Positions 30,201 to 39,418 of a DNA stretch of 64,000 nt are shown in pieces. The notes below the pieces were generated by a model. The model saw only the letters and a list, made by a program, of their open reading frames with translations, was not told the DNA's origin and did no database searches. The DNA comes from Candidatus Dormiibacterota bacterium (GTDB lineage: Bacteria; Acidobacteriota; Polarisedimenticolia; Gp22-AA2). How positions within the stretch are numbered: position 1 is the first letter of the stretch; each line of letters begins with the position of its first letter. A program made the translations under genes and the position numbers. The stretch lies in the NCBI GenBank assembly GCA_035635555.1, contig DASQAT010000004.1, positions 1 through 64,000 on the forward strand. Reading direction: 5' to 3'.

Positions 30201-32873
30201 GGGCGCGGCGACGCCTGCGACAATTGCCTGACGATCTACAACCCGGATCAGGCGGACATCGACCGCGATGACGAAGGGGACGCCTGCGAGAAAGGGTTCC
30301 AGCAGGAGTCGTACCTGTACGTGAACGGCATGTCCCCCTTGAACAGGATCGCCGGATTCGAGACCAAGACGACCGGCACGCTCATGCCCGTTCCGGGCTC
30401 TCCCTTCCTCACGCTGGGATCGGGGCGCCAGGACAATCCCGCTCCGTCGGGGGCTCCGGGCCTGGCCATCGACGGTCGCGGCACGCGGTTGTTCGCCCTC
30501 AATCCGCTCTCCCGCTCGGTCTCGGTGCTCGAGCTGTCCGGCTCCGGAACGCTCGAGCTCGGGATCGGATCCCCCTACGTGGTGCCGCTCACCAATCCGC
30601 TCGGTATCGCGACCGACCGGGCCGGACGCACGCTTTACGTCAGCGGCCTGGCGCTTGCGGAGGCCGGGGAGAGTCCGCAGGGGGCCCTCGCCGTGATGGG
30701 CGTGTCGCGCTCGGGACGCCTCACGGCCATGACCGGGGTGGTGCTCCCGATGACGGGGGAGCCGGACGGCCTGGCCCTTTCACCCGACGGCTCTCTCCTC
30801 GCAGTCGCCGTCCCCGATGCCGGCGAGGTCGCCCTGTTCGAGGTGCGCGAGCCGGGGGTTCTGGATCCGCTGCCAGGCTGGCCTGCCGCCGTTCCCGGGA
30901 TCGATCGCCCGGGGCCGCTGGCGTTTCAGCGGCGCGCGGCGGTGCCGGGAGCGGCCCCCCTCGAGAGGCCGTGGCTCCTGGCCGTCGGTCAGGCGCCCCC
31001 CTGGCCGGCCGCGATCTCCGTCGTGACCGCGGACGCGGACGGGCCGGTGCCGGTCACGTTCTTCGACCTTGGGGTCCCAGGAGGGACGCTCGACATCGCG
31101 CCCGACCAGGAGAAGGATCGCCTGTTCGTGTCGCTCCCCGGCGCGAACGCCGTGGGAGCCGTGGACGGCGCGTTCGCCGGCCCCGCGCGGTACGCCCCCG
31201 GTTCCCCTTTCCCGCTGCCCCAGACCGCGGCGATTCCGTCCGGCCTGGCCCTCGGTCCGCGGGGACAAAGACTGCACGTCGTGGCGCGCGGATCGAACAC
31301 CGTCACGACCCTGGGTGTCGACGAGGACGGCCGGATCCATCCCCCCGTCGTCCCTCCGATGGCGACCCTGATTCAGGCGGCGAACCCTTCGGCGGGGGTC
31401 GCCCTGCTGCCGGCCCTCGATCTGGACGGGGACGGGATTCCGCCACCGCTCGACGATTGTCCGGGAGTAGCGGACCCCGCCCAGGAGGACTCGGACGACG
31501 ACGGGGCCGGTGACGCCTGCCAGCCGACCGTGTCGCTCGGGAGCGTCGTTCCGGCGCTCGCAAGCCCGGCGGGAGATCTCCGCACCCTTCCGGTCCTGGC
31601 GGCCGGGGCGCGGATTTCCGATCCCGACGCCCAGACGCTGCGGGGCCGCGCGATCGTGTGGGTGAGAGAGGCGACGACCGTCACCCTGAAGGACGCCGCC
31701 ACCTCCGGGATCTTGAGCGATTCCATCGACTGCGGCGCCGGCCTCGAATTGGAGGGCCGGCCGGGCGAAGGGCTGGCGTTCCTGGATGACTCGGCGGGGA
31801 CGCCGATCCTCGTGGACGAAGACTCGACTCTGGCCTGCGACGACCGACTGCAGGACTACGAGATCGCGGCCGGCGCGTGCGACGCCGAGGGGGCGCCGTT
31901 CGGTCCGAGTCTGTCGCTGCAGGGGATGGCGCTTCCGGCGCCCGTCTGCGCGCGTGCCGTCGCGGACCCGGCGCGGCGCTTCCATCTGCGTCTCGAGACG
32001 ATCGCCCCCGGCGGCGCCACCCTCACGGCCGAACGGATGGCGGCCACGATCAAGGTCGCCTACGTCGGTTCGAAACTGCCGGGTTCCGTCCCGCTGGACG
32101 CCTTGCCGCCGCTCGCGGGGGAGGAGTCGAGGCCCATGGTCCTGACCCTGTCGGCGACGGACGGCGACACGCCGGAGGTCTTCGGCCGTGCGGATTTCGC
32201 ATGGCGCGGAGAGCAGTCCCTGGTGTTCGGGCATGCGCCGCTCGCCTCCCGCCCCCCGGACGCGCTCGTCGAATGCGCGTCGCCCGCGGGTGCGGAGGTC
32301 GTCCTCGACGGCGCCGGCTCGTCCGATCCCGACGGCGATGCGCTCGAGCACCTGTTCATCCTGGAGGATGACGAGTCTTCCCCCTCGGTCCTCGCCGCGG
32401 GGGAGAGGACGACCGTCACGCTCCCTCGCGGTCGCCACTCGATCGCGCACCGCGTGCGCGACCCGGCCGGTCTGGTGTCGAGCGCCCTGTTCGGCGTGAA
32501 CGTGGTCGACACCACGCCGCCCATCGCGACAGCGGTGCCCCGGCCGGCGCTCCTGTGGCCGCCGGACCACAGCCTGGTCCCGGTGCACGTGGACCTCGTC
32601 GCCTCGGACGCCTGCTCGGCGCTCGTCGACGTGCGCCTCCTGGGGGTGCGCAGAAGCGAGCCCGACGATGCGCCGGGGAGCGGCGACGGCAGGACCACCG
32701 GGGACGTCGCCGGAGTCGAACCGGGCGACGACCGCGACGTCCTGCTGCGCGCCGAGAGGTCGAGCACGGGCGCGGGGCGCACCTACACGCTGACGTACCG
32801 TCTCACCGACGCGGCGGGGAACACACGGACGCTGGAGGTCCCGGTCGTTGTTCCGCGGACCCTGGCGAAGTAG
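27219..32873 (+). CDS. Giant exported protein: three beta-propeller + TSP3 units, PKD-like and LWPP domains
   Basis: This is an 1884-residue exported protein. After a signal peptide (1-27) the chain is a triplicate: propeller-like region about 40-390, TSP3 repeats about 393-509; propeller 515-860, TSP3 864-1025; propeller 1030-1395, TSP3 1399-1435. Each propeller starts with a (Y/W)LYV strand and holds lactonase-like blades with FxVAxxxSxxxxVF and PGSPF turns. The TSP3 parts repeat DxDGDGxGDxCDxC, which bind calcium in known proteins. Residues about 1440-1670 are unrecognised, 1677-1770 PKD-like, and 1777-1884 share the LWPPDH / GRTYTLTY module with the protein at 6191-9244. Extracellular role unknown; adhesion or surface structure is an inference. 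Confidence 0.85.
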   Translation: MGHRPRAFLWASIALVVAVLAGGAMPRGRRSPVDAPGLIGYLYVNEGTADRNDPEADNVVAGFAAFADGALALLPSSPWSTGGKGTSGPVFLAAPRIGIGPDARHLFVANWGSHSLAVFDITDDGSLRAIEGSPFDSRGLHPEGLALSPDGRFLFVGHSGDHSIVSFVLDGGGRPEPASTFAIDTEPDGLATTPDGRFLLASLPSLGRIAVLRVAADGGLSHVPGSPFDADAGAADGIVLGRGGALAYVADARSFRTELSLYSLDPRGVLRSVPGSPFGRPGPAANILHLIPGGAVLAAALPDIDRVAGFAIGADGRPSPAPGSPFRGGPLGTAPTGMATDPLGRYLYVADATSDAISVLRPDSQGRLLLAADGVRTGVHGLPLSGLAFAAAGDEDGDGIEAVIDNCRAIANASQSDADGDGRGDACDDCPLVQDAAQRDADGDGAGDACDDDRDGDTIPDASDVCPDRADPDQADTDRDGVGDACDNCPSSPNPGQEDADADLEGDVCARPFTRIGWLYVLTNAADNSLAAWEVDTLGRLRRLPGSPFPTGGRGPLASTLFAPQRLAVLRGAPSILFASNEGSHDLSAFRIQPDGRPELVPGFPRATGGLFPAALAIHPGGPYLAAANLSQISLFLVKRSTVDLTPVPGSPIPVTGSVGGLAFPADGRILEVALTDLGSARAIRFKAPFPVVNGSAAGISGASTAGLAFNAAGTRVYIGGATAGPSIAGGFSIDLNGRATALPRSPQGGGGINSNVVLVSPRDRFLYVSNQGSDTIAGFRLEASGAMAPLPATPFANAPFGAVPVGLATDTLGRLLFAADAGDDAVTVLRIEKDGSLLPVGRAEKTGAIGGRPLGGIAFVPSGDEDGDGVDSLVDNCPAAANPGQSDADLDGAGDACDDCPGLRNPGQEDSDGDGVGDACDPDPDGDGLLAPEDSCPLDADPQDVDRDADGTGDLCDPCPDDPKNDEDQDGSCAGVDNCPAKPNPRQEDADGDGRGDACDNCLTIYNPDQADIDRDDEGDACEKGFQQESYLYVNGMSPLNRIAGFETKTTGTLMPVPGSPFLTLGSGRQDNPAPSGAPGLAIDGRGTRLFALNPLSRSVSVLELSGSGTLELGIGSPYVVPLTNPLGIATDRAGRTLYVSGLALAEAGESPQGALAVMGVSRSGRLTAMTGVVLPMTGEPDGLALSPDGSLLAVAVPDAGEVALFEVREPGVLDPLPGWPAAVPGIDRPGPLAFQRRAAVPGAAPLERPWLLAVGQAPPWPAAISVVTADADGPVPVTFFDLGVPGGTLDIAPDQEKDRLFVSLPGANAVGAVDGAFAGPARYAPGSPFPLPQTAAIPSGLALGPRGQRLHVVARGSNTVTTLGVDEDGRIHPPVVPPMATLIQAANPSAGVALLPALDLDGDGIPPPLDDCPGVADPAQEDSDDDGAGDACQPTVSLGSVVPALASPAGDLRTLPVLAAGARISDPDAQTLRGRAIVWVREATTVTLKDAATSGILSDSIDCGAGLELEGRPGEGLAFLDDSAGTPILVDEDSTLACDDRLQDYEIAAGACDAEGAPFGPSLSLQGMALPAPVCARAVADPARRFHLRLETIAPGGATLTAERMAATIKVAYVGSKLPGSVPLDALPPLAGEESRPMVLTLSATDGDTPEVFGRADFAWRGEQSLVFGHAPLASRPPDALVECASPAGAEVVLDGAGSSDPDGDALEHLFILEDDESSPSVLAAGERTTVTLPRGRHSIAHRVRDPAGLVSSALFGVNVVDTTPPIATAVPRPALLWPPDHSLVPVHVDLVASDACSALVDVRLLGVRRSEPDDAPGSGDGRTTGDVAGVEPGDDRDVLLRAERSSTGAGRTYTLTYRLTDAAGNTRTLEVPVVVPRTLAK

Positions 32874-32933
32874 AGGATCGCGCCGGCGGGCTGCGCCGCG
32901 CGTCTATAATCGGCTGAGCCCACGAGGTGACTC

Positions 32934-33251
32934 ATGACGAAGGTCCCCGGCTGGTACAAGGATCAGAAGAAGAAATACCCCGAGGTGTTTCGGTCGTATG
33001 AATCCCTGGGAGACGCCTGCCGCAAGGCCGGCCCGATCGACGACAAGACGGCGGCCCTGGTCAAGCTGGCGATCGCCGTCGGCACGCGCCACGAGGGGGC
33101 GGTGCATTCCCATACACGGCGCTCCATCGAGGCGGGTGCTTCGATCGACGAGTGCCGGCACGTCGTCCTGCTGTCCCTGACGACGATCGGCTTCCCGGCG
33201 ATGATGGCGGCGCTCTCGTGGGTCGAGGACGTGGCGAAGGACGCGTCGTAG
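32934..33251 (+). CDS. Carboxymuconolactone decarboxylase/AhpD-like protein
   Basis: This 105-residue all-helical protein has a central block KLAIAVGTRHEGAVHSHTRRSIEAG matching the CMD/AhpD fold (alkylhydroperoxidase-like or gamma-carboxymuconolactone decarboxylase). The CxxC redox pair of AhpD is absent (the site reads EGAVHSH), so a thiol peroxidase role is unlikely; a lone Cys is present later. A TATAAT box sits at 32905-32910, about 24 nt before the ATG. Convergent with the S9 peptidase gene, 8 bp apart. Substrate unknown. Confidence 0.8.
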   Translation: MTKVPGWYKDQKKKYPEVFRSYESLGDACRKAGPIDDKTAALVKLAIAVGTRHEGAVHSHTRRSIEAGASIDECRHVVLLSLTTIGFPAMMAALSWVEDVAKDAS

Positions 33252-33259
33252 CGTCCCCT

Positions 33260-35323
<2,064 letters not shown>

Positions 35324-35369
35324 CGCGGGCCTCCAGCAGATGTGTCGATCGTCGCCTCGGGGCGGCGCT

Positions 35370-35398
35370 GTTCTATCTCCGGCCGCGCGGCCTGTCAA
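35370..35398 (-). promoter_or_regulatory. Promoter of the S9 peptidase gene
   Basis: Minus-strand TTGACA (35398-35393), a 17-nt spacer and TAGAAC (35375-35370). Predicted start near 35363, about 40 nt before the ATG. It is divergent from the promoter at 35433-35462 in the same 237-bp gap, which holds nothing else recognisable. Confidence 0.7.
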
Positions 35399-35432
35399 GC
35401 GCACGCGGGTCCCATCTCCATAGCACCGCCGT

Positions 35433-35462
35433 TTGACACCCCGAGGAAGCGGCCGTTAGAAT
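35433..35462 (+). promoter_or_regulatory. Promoter of the four-helix membrane protein gene
   Basis: TTGACA (35433-35438), an 18-nt spacer and TAGAAT (35457-35462). Predicted start near 35469, about 92 nt upstream of the ATG at 35561. Confidence 0.72.
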
Positions 35463-35560
35463 CCATCCCAGGCAGTCCGTCTCGCTCTCGGGCACCAGCG
35501 TGAAGCGGCAGGGGCGTGCCCCCCGGCAGGATCGGCGGGGGATTTCCGTGGAGGAGACCG

Positions 35561-35980
35561 ATGTCCGTCAACTCGAAGCGGATTCTGATCGGCGCGCTCG
35601 TCGGTGGCGTGGTGTGGAATGCCTGGAGCATGGTGGTGAAAGGGATCCTGCTCGCCAGCCGCTACGAGAAGGCGACCGCCGCGGGGTCGTTCCAGGCCAC
35701 CCCACGCCTGCCGTTCATGCCTCTCTGGATCGTCACGCTCTTCGTCCTCGCGTGGATCATCGCTTCGCTGTATGCCGCCGTGAGGGTGACCTGGGGCCCC
35801 GGCCCGGTGACCGCGCTCAAGCTCGGCGTCATGGCCGGTTTCGCCATCGGGGTTCCGGGCAATCTCGGGACCGCCTCCTGGGCGACCTTCGGCCGGATCT
35901 TCCCGTTCTGCTGGGCGCTGGACCTGGGAATCGGATCCGTGTTCGCAGCCCTCATCGCCGGCTGGCTGTATCGCGATTGA
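35561..35980 (+). CDS. Small integral membrane protein
   Basis: This is a 139-residue protein of unknown function with about four membrane segments: residues 8-28, 53-73, 85-105 and 110-136. Loops are short; Gly-rich helices (GALVGGVVWN, GVMAGFAIGVPGNLG) suggest tight packing. ATG 35561 has a GAGGAG ribosome-binding site five bases upstream. The last 29 bases overlap the convergent NDH-2 gene, so the two transcripts are antisense at their ends. No family recognised. Confidence 0.72.
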   Translation: MSVNSKRILIGALVGGVVWNAWSMVVKGILLASRYEKATAAGSFQATPRLPFMPLWIVTLFVLAWIIASLYAAVRVTWGPGPVTALKLGVMAGFAIGVPGNLGTASWATFGRIFPFCWALDLGIGSVFAALIAGWLYRD

Positions 35981-37238
35981 GGAGGGGGCCGGTCTCGCCG
36001 GTGATGAGGCGGGCGCCGCTCTCGTAGCGCACGTACAGCCACGTCCACTCCAGCATCACGACCAGCCGGTTGCGGAAGCCGATCAGGAAGGAGATGTGGA
36101 TCAGGAGCCAGGCCAGCCAGGCCACGAAGCCCGACAGGAGGATCCGGCCGAATTGCGCCACCGCCGCCGCCCGGCCGATGGTCGCCAGGGAGCCCTTGTC
36201 GCGGTAACGGAACGCTTCGAGCGGACGGCCGCCGAGCGCGCGCAGGATGTTGCGCGCCGCGTGACGCCCCATCTGGATGGCGGCGGGGGCCACTCCCGGG
36301 ACCGGTCGGCCGTCCTGCTGCAGCGACGCCAGGTCGCCGATCACGAAGACCTCGGGATGGCCCGGCAGCGTCAGGTCCGCCTTGACCGCGACGCGCCCGG
36401 CGCGATCGAGCGGAACGCCGAGCGATCGCGCGATCGGTGACGCGGCCACGCCCGCGGCCCACAGGACGTTGCGCGAATCGATCCGTCTCCCGCCGAGCGT
36501 CACGCCGGTCGCGTCGATCGCGGTGACGGGCGACCCCGTGACGACTTCCGAGCCGAGGCGCTCGAGGGCCCTCTTGGCCTTCTCCGACAGGCGCGCGTCG
36601 AACGTCCCCAGGATGCGCGGTCCCGCTTCGACCAGGACGACCCGGGCCGACCCCGGGTCGATGCTGCGGAAGTCCCGGCGCAGGATGTGCCGTCCGATCT
36701 CGGCCACGGCCCCGGCCATCTCCACGCCGGTCGGGCCGCCCCCGACCACGACGAAGGTCAGCCAGCCGCGGCGTCTTGCGGGGTCGGTCTCGCGCTCGGC
36801 TGCTTCGAAGGCGAGCAGGATCCGTCTGCGGATCGCGAGCGCGTCCTCGATCGTCTTCAGCCCCGGTGCGAACGGCGCCCAGTCGTCGTGCCCGAAGTAG
36901 GAGTGGGCCGCCCCGGTGGCCACGATCAGGAAGTCGTACGGCACCTCGCCGTCCGCCAGGAGAACCTTGCGCGCCTCGACGTCGATGGCGGTCGCTTCGC
37001 CGAGGATGACCGTGGCGTTCTTCTGGCGCCGCAGGATCCGCCGGATCGGCATGGCGATGTCGCTCGGGTTCAGCGCCGCCGTGGCGACCTGGTAGAGCAG
37101 CGGCTGGAACAGATGGTGGTTGCGGCGATCGACGACCGTCAGGCGCACCGGGGCGCGCCGGAGCGCCCGGGCGGCGTAGAGGCCGCCGAAGCCGCCGCCG
37201 AGGACGACGACGCGGGCGGGTGTCTCCGGGGCGGTCAT
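35952..37238 (-). CDS. ndh: Type II NADH:quinone oxidoreductase
   Basis: This is a 428-residue membrane-associated flavoprotein that transfers electrons from NADH to quinone without pumping protons. VVVLGGGFGGLYAARAL near residue 10 is the FAD loop; VVVGGGPTGVEMAGAVAEI near 165 is the NADH loop; FVIGDLASL near 300 contacts FAD; PAAIQMGRHAARNI lies in the quinone region. Two hydrophobic stretches near 360-405 form the membrane anchor. Complete length for the family. No complex I genes are in the window. Confidence 0.92.
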   Translation of the reverse strand: MTAPETPARVVVLGGGFGGLYAARALRRAPVRLTVVDRRNHHLFQPLLYQVATAALNPSDIAMPIRRILRRQKNATVILGEATAIDVEARKVLLADGEVPYDFLIVATGAAHSYFGHDDWAPFAPGLKTIEDALAIRRRILLAFEAAERETDPARRRGWLTFVVVGGGPTGVEMAGAVAEIGRHILRRDFRSIDPGSARVVLVEAGPRILGTFDARLSEKAKRALERLGSEVVTGSPVTAIDATGVTLGGRRIDSRNVLWAAGVAASPIARSLGVPLDRAGRVAVKADLTLPGHPEVFVIGDLASLQQDGRPVPGVAPAAIQMGRHAARNILRALGGRPLEAFRYRDKGSLATIGRAAAVAQFGRILLSGFVAWLAWLLIHISFLIGFRNRLVVMLEWTWLYVRYESGARLITGETGPLLNRDTASRR

Positions 37239-37306
37239 GTCTCGGACACGCTCCTAGGGTGAGCGCCGCGGACGAATCTCAGAGCCGCGGTCATGCCCCC
37301 ACGGCC

Positions 37307-37663
37307 CTACTTGCTGAACACGAACTTGTTCGGCGATCCCTCCAGCACCGAACCCTTGCCCGGCCGCCAGAGGGCGTGCTTCTCGATCTCCTTCGCGAGT
37401 GCCAGGTCCCTCTCGGTGATGCCGCCCGAGGCGTGCGTCTTCAGCTTGACCCAGACCTTCCCCCAGGTGACCTCGAGGTCCGGATGGTGGTAGGCCGCCT
37501 CGCTGAGAAAGCCGATGGCGTTGACCAGCATCAGCGTGGTCGGCCAGCCGTCCGTGCTGTACTTGCGGCGCAGCCAGCCGTCCTCCAGCTTCCAGCCGGG
37601 AAGCTCCTTCTCCAGACGAATCGTGATCTCCTGGTCCGGGATGACCGGAAGCTTTTCAGGCAT
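37307..37663 (-). CDS. Pterin-4a-carbinolamine dehydratase-like protein
   Basis: This 118-residue protein has the PCD/DCoH core: AAYHHPDLEVTWGKVWVKL and THASGGITERDLALAKEIE, giving the conserved HHP and later His/Thr of the dehydratase site. A C-terminal tail of about 20 residues (GKGSVLEGSPNKF) is not part of the usual domain. It lies 21 bp downstream of the Fae-like gene, so the two are probably co-transcribed. No aromatic hydroxylase is adjacent, so classic phenylalanine hydroxylase recycling is not supported here; a link to a C1-carrying pterin is an inference from the neighbour. Confidence 0.88.
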   Translation of the reverse strand: MPEKLPVIPDQEITIRLEKELPGWKLEDGWLRRKYSTDGWPTTLMLVNAIGFLSEAAYHHPDLEVTWGKVWVKLKTHASGGITERDLALAKEIEKHALWRPGKGSVLEGSPNKFVFSK

Positions 37664-37684
37664 TCGACACCTCCCGTCGCCGAG

Positions 37685-38239
37685 CTAGTCGAGAATCCAC
37701 TTCTTCTTCTCGCGGTTGAAGTACATGTGGCGCGGCATCGAGCGATCTTCCTTGAGGAGGTCCTGCACGGAAGGCTTTCCCCGGAGCGCCTTCTGGATCG
37801 CCTCTTTCATGGCGGAGCGGTTGTTGCGGTAGAGCTCGTTGAAGTCGGCATCCTTCATGTCCGACAGGCGCGGGTCGACCCACACCAGGGAGATGATGCA
37901 CAGGCTCTCGGCCTTGTTCTTCGGGATGATTCCGGCCTCCACGGCGTCGAGCACGCCGTCGGCGATGCCGGCCTGGACGGGGCCGCCGTAGACCATCACG
38001 TCCGCCATCTTCTTCAGCTGCACCTTGGGCACCATGATGGTCGCCGGCTTCACCATCTTACCGCCGTCCACCAGGCAGAAGAAGCGCGAGAAGCCGGCGC
38101 TCTGTCCCATGATCGTCGCGAACGCCTGGCCGACCGGACCATCCATCTCGCCGATCACGATCTCCGGCTCGGTCCACAGCCAGTCCTGGCTGCCTTCCCC
38201 CATCGCCTCTCCGAAGCGGATCCTGATCCGATCAGGCAT
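37685..38239 (-). CDS. Formaldehyde-activating enzyme (Fae)-like protein
   Basis: This 184-residue protein matches Fae over most of its length: GEMDGPVGQAFA near residue 30, KPATIMVPKVQLKKM, GGPVQAGIADGVLDAVEAGIIPKNKAE and ISLVWVDP...DFNELYRNNRSAMKEAI. Fae condenses formaldehyde with tetrahydromethanopterin. However, the N-terminal GEA...VIG segment, where characterised Fae has a catalytic His (VAHID), reads SQDWLWTEPEIVIG with no His, and the C-terminal ~35 residues are unusual. It is therefore a divergent paralogue whose activity is doubtful. A GGAGGAAG ribosome-binding site precedes the ATG. Confidence 0.85.
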   Translation of the reverse strand: MPDRIRIRFGEAMGEGSQDWLWTEPEIVIGEMDGPVGQAFATIMGQSAGFSRFFCLVDGGKMVKPATIMVPKVQLKKMADVMVYGGPVQAGIADGVLDAVEAGIIPKNKAESLCIISLVWVDPRLSDMKDADFNELYRNNRSAMKEAIQKALRGKPSVQDLLKEDRSMPRHMYFNREKKKWILD

Positions 38240-38392
38240 GACTCTTCCTCCGTGTGGATCGTCCGAGAACGCGGCTCCCGTGGAAAAACGGCGCCGATCC
38301 TACCCCAGGCTGCGCGTCACTGTCACTCTCGGCGACCACGTCGCGAAACGCGGAACGCGCGCCGGGACGGACCGCGCGTATGATCGGCGTCC

Positions 38393-39415
38393 ATGGACCG
38401 TCGTCACGTCCGTCTCGGGTTCGCGGGGTTCGGGAACGTCGGCCGCGCCCTGGCGCGTCTCCTTCTGGAGCGGCGCGACGAGATCGGCAGGCGGCACCAT
38501 CTGACGTTCGAGACGACGCTCCTCGCGAGCGGCCGCCGCGGTGCTTGGGTCGAGCCCGGGGGGATCGATCTCGAAGCGGCGCTGCGCGACGGCTGGTCGT
38601 CGCCCGGCCGGCTGCCGGACGCGCTGCGCGATGCTCCCGTCGATCTTCTGTTCGAGACGACGCCTTTGGAGCCGAGGACCGGCGAGCCCGCCTTGTCGCA
38701 CGTGCGCACGGCGCTCGAACAGGGGATGTCGGTCGTCACGGCCAACAAGGGACCGGTCGCCCTGGCGGCGCGCGACCTCTTCGCGATCGCGCGGCGCACG
38801 GGCGCGGGGTTCCGCTTCGAGTCGGCCGTGGCGGATTGCCTGCCGGTGTTCAATCTGGTCGAGGCGGCGGTGCCGGTGGGACGGATCGTGCGCTGCCGGG
38901 GTGTTCTCAACTCGACCAGCAACCACGTGCTGCAGGCCGTGAGCCTGGGCCGGCCGGCCGACGATGCCGTCGCCGAGATGCGGCGTCTGGGTCTCGCCGA
39001 GGCCGATCCGTCGCACGATCTGGAGGGCTGGGACCAGGCCGTGAAGATCGTCATCCTGGCGAACGTCCTGATGGGTCGAAACCTGAAGCCGCCGGACGTC
39101 GAGCGCACCCCCCTGGCCTCGGTCGACCCGGCCTGGCTGCGCGGCGAGACCCGGGCCGGCCGGACGGTGCGACTGATCGCGGAGGCGGCGCTCGATGGAC
39201 CGGCGCGCGTGCGCGCGGAGGGGATGTCGCCGGGGGATTTTCTGGCGTCGCTCCCGGGCGTGTCTCTGGGCCTGACGCTCGACACCGAGCTGGCCGGGAC
39301 GATCAACGTGTCGATCGTGGAGCCGCACGTCGAGCAGACCGCCTACGGCATGCTGGCCGACCTGGTCGCCATCCGTCAGGGACGACGGCTCGTCCCGACG
39401 CCGCTTCTGTCCTAG
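38393..39415 (+). CDS. hom: Homoserine dehydrogenase
   Basis: This 340-residue monofunctional enzyme reduces aspartate semialdehyde to homoserine, the branch point to threonine and methionine. GFAGFGNVGRALARLL is the nucleotide loop; TANKGPVA, GVLNSTSNHVL and EADPSHDLEGWDQAVKIVILA are the expected substrate and catalytic blocks, with the Lys of D...K. No C-terminal ACT domain, so no direct threonine feedback. A TATGAT box lies 20 bp upstream of the ATG. It could supply homoserine to the sulfur-relay operon at 13-17 kb (inference). Homoserine kinase is not in the window. Confidence 0.88.
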   Translation: MDRRHVRLGFAGFGNVGRALARLLLERRDEIGRRHHLTFETTLLASGRRGAWVEPGGIDLEAALRDGWSSPGRLPDALRDAPVDLLFETTPLEPRTGEPALSHVRTALEQGMSVVTANKGPVALAARDLFAIARRTGAGFRFESAVADCLPVFNLVEAAVPVGRIVRCRGVLNSTSNHVLQAVSLGRPADDAVAEMRRLGLAEADPSHDLEGWDQAVKIVILANVLMGRNLKPPDVERTPLASVDPAWLRGETRAGRTVRLIAEAALDGPARVRAEGMSPGDFLASLPGVSLGLTLDTELAGTINVSIVEPHVEQTAYGMLADLVAIRQGRRLVPTPLLS

Positions 39416-39418
39416 GGA

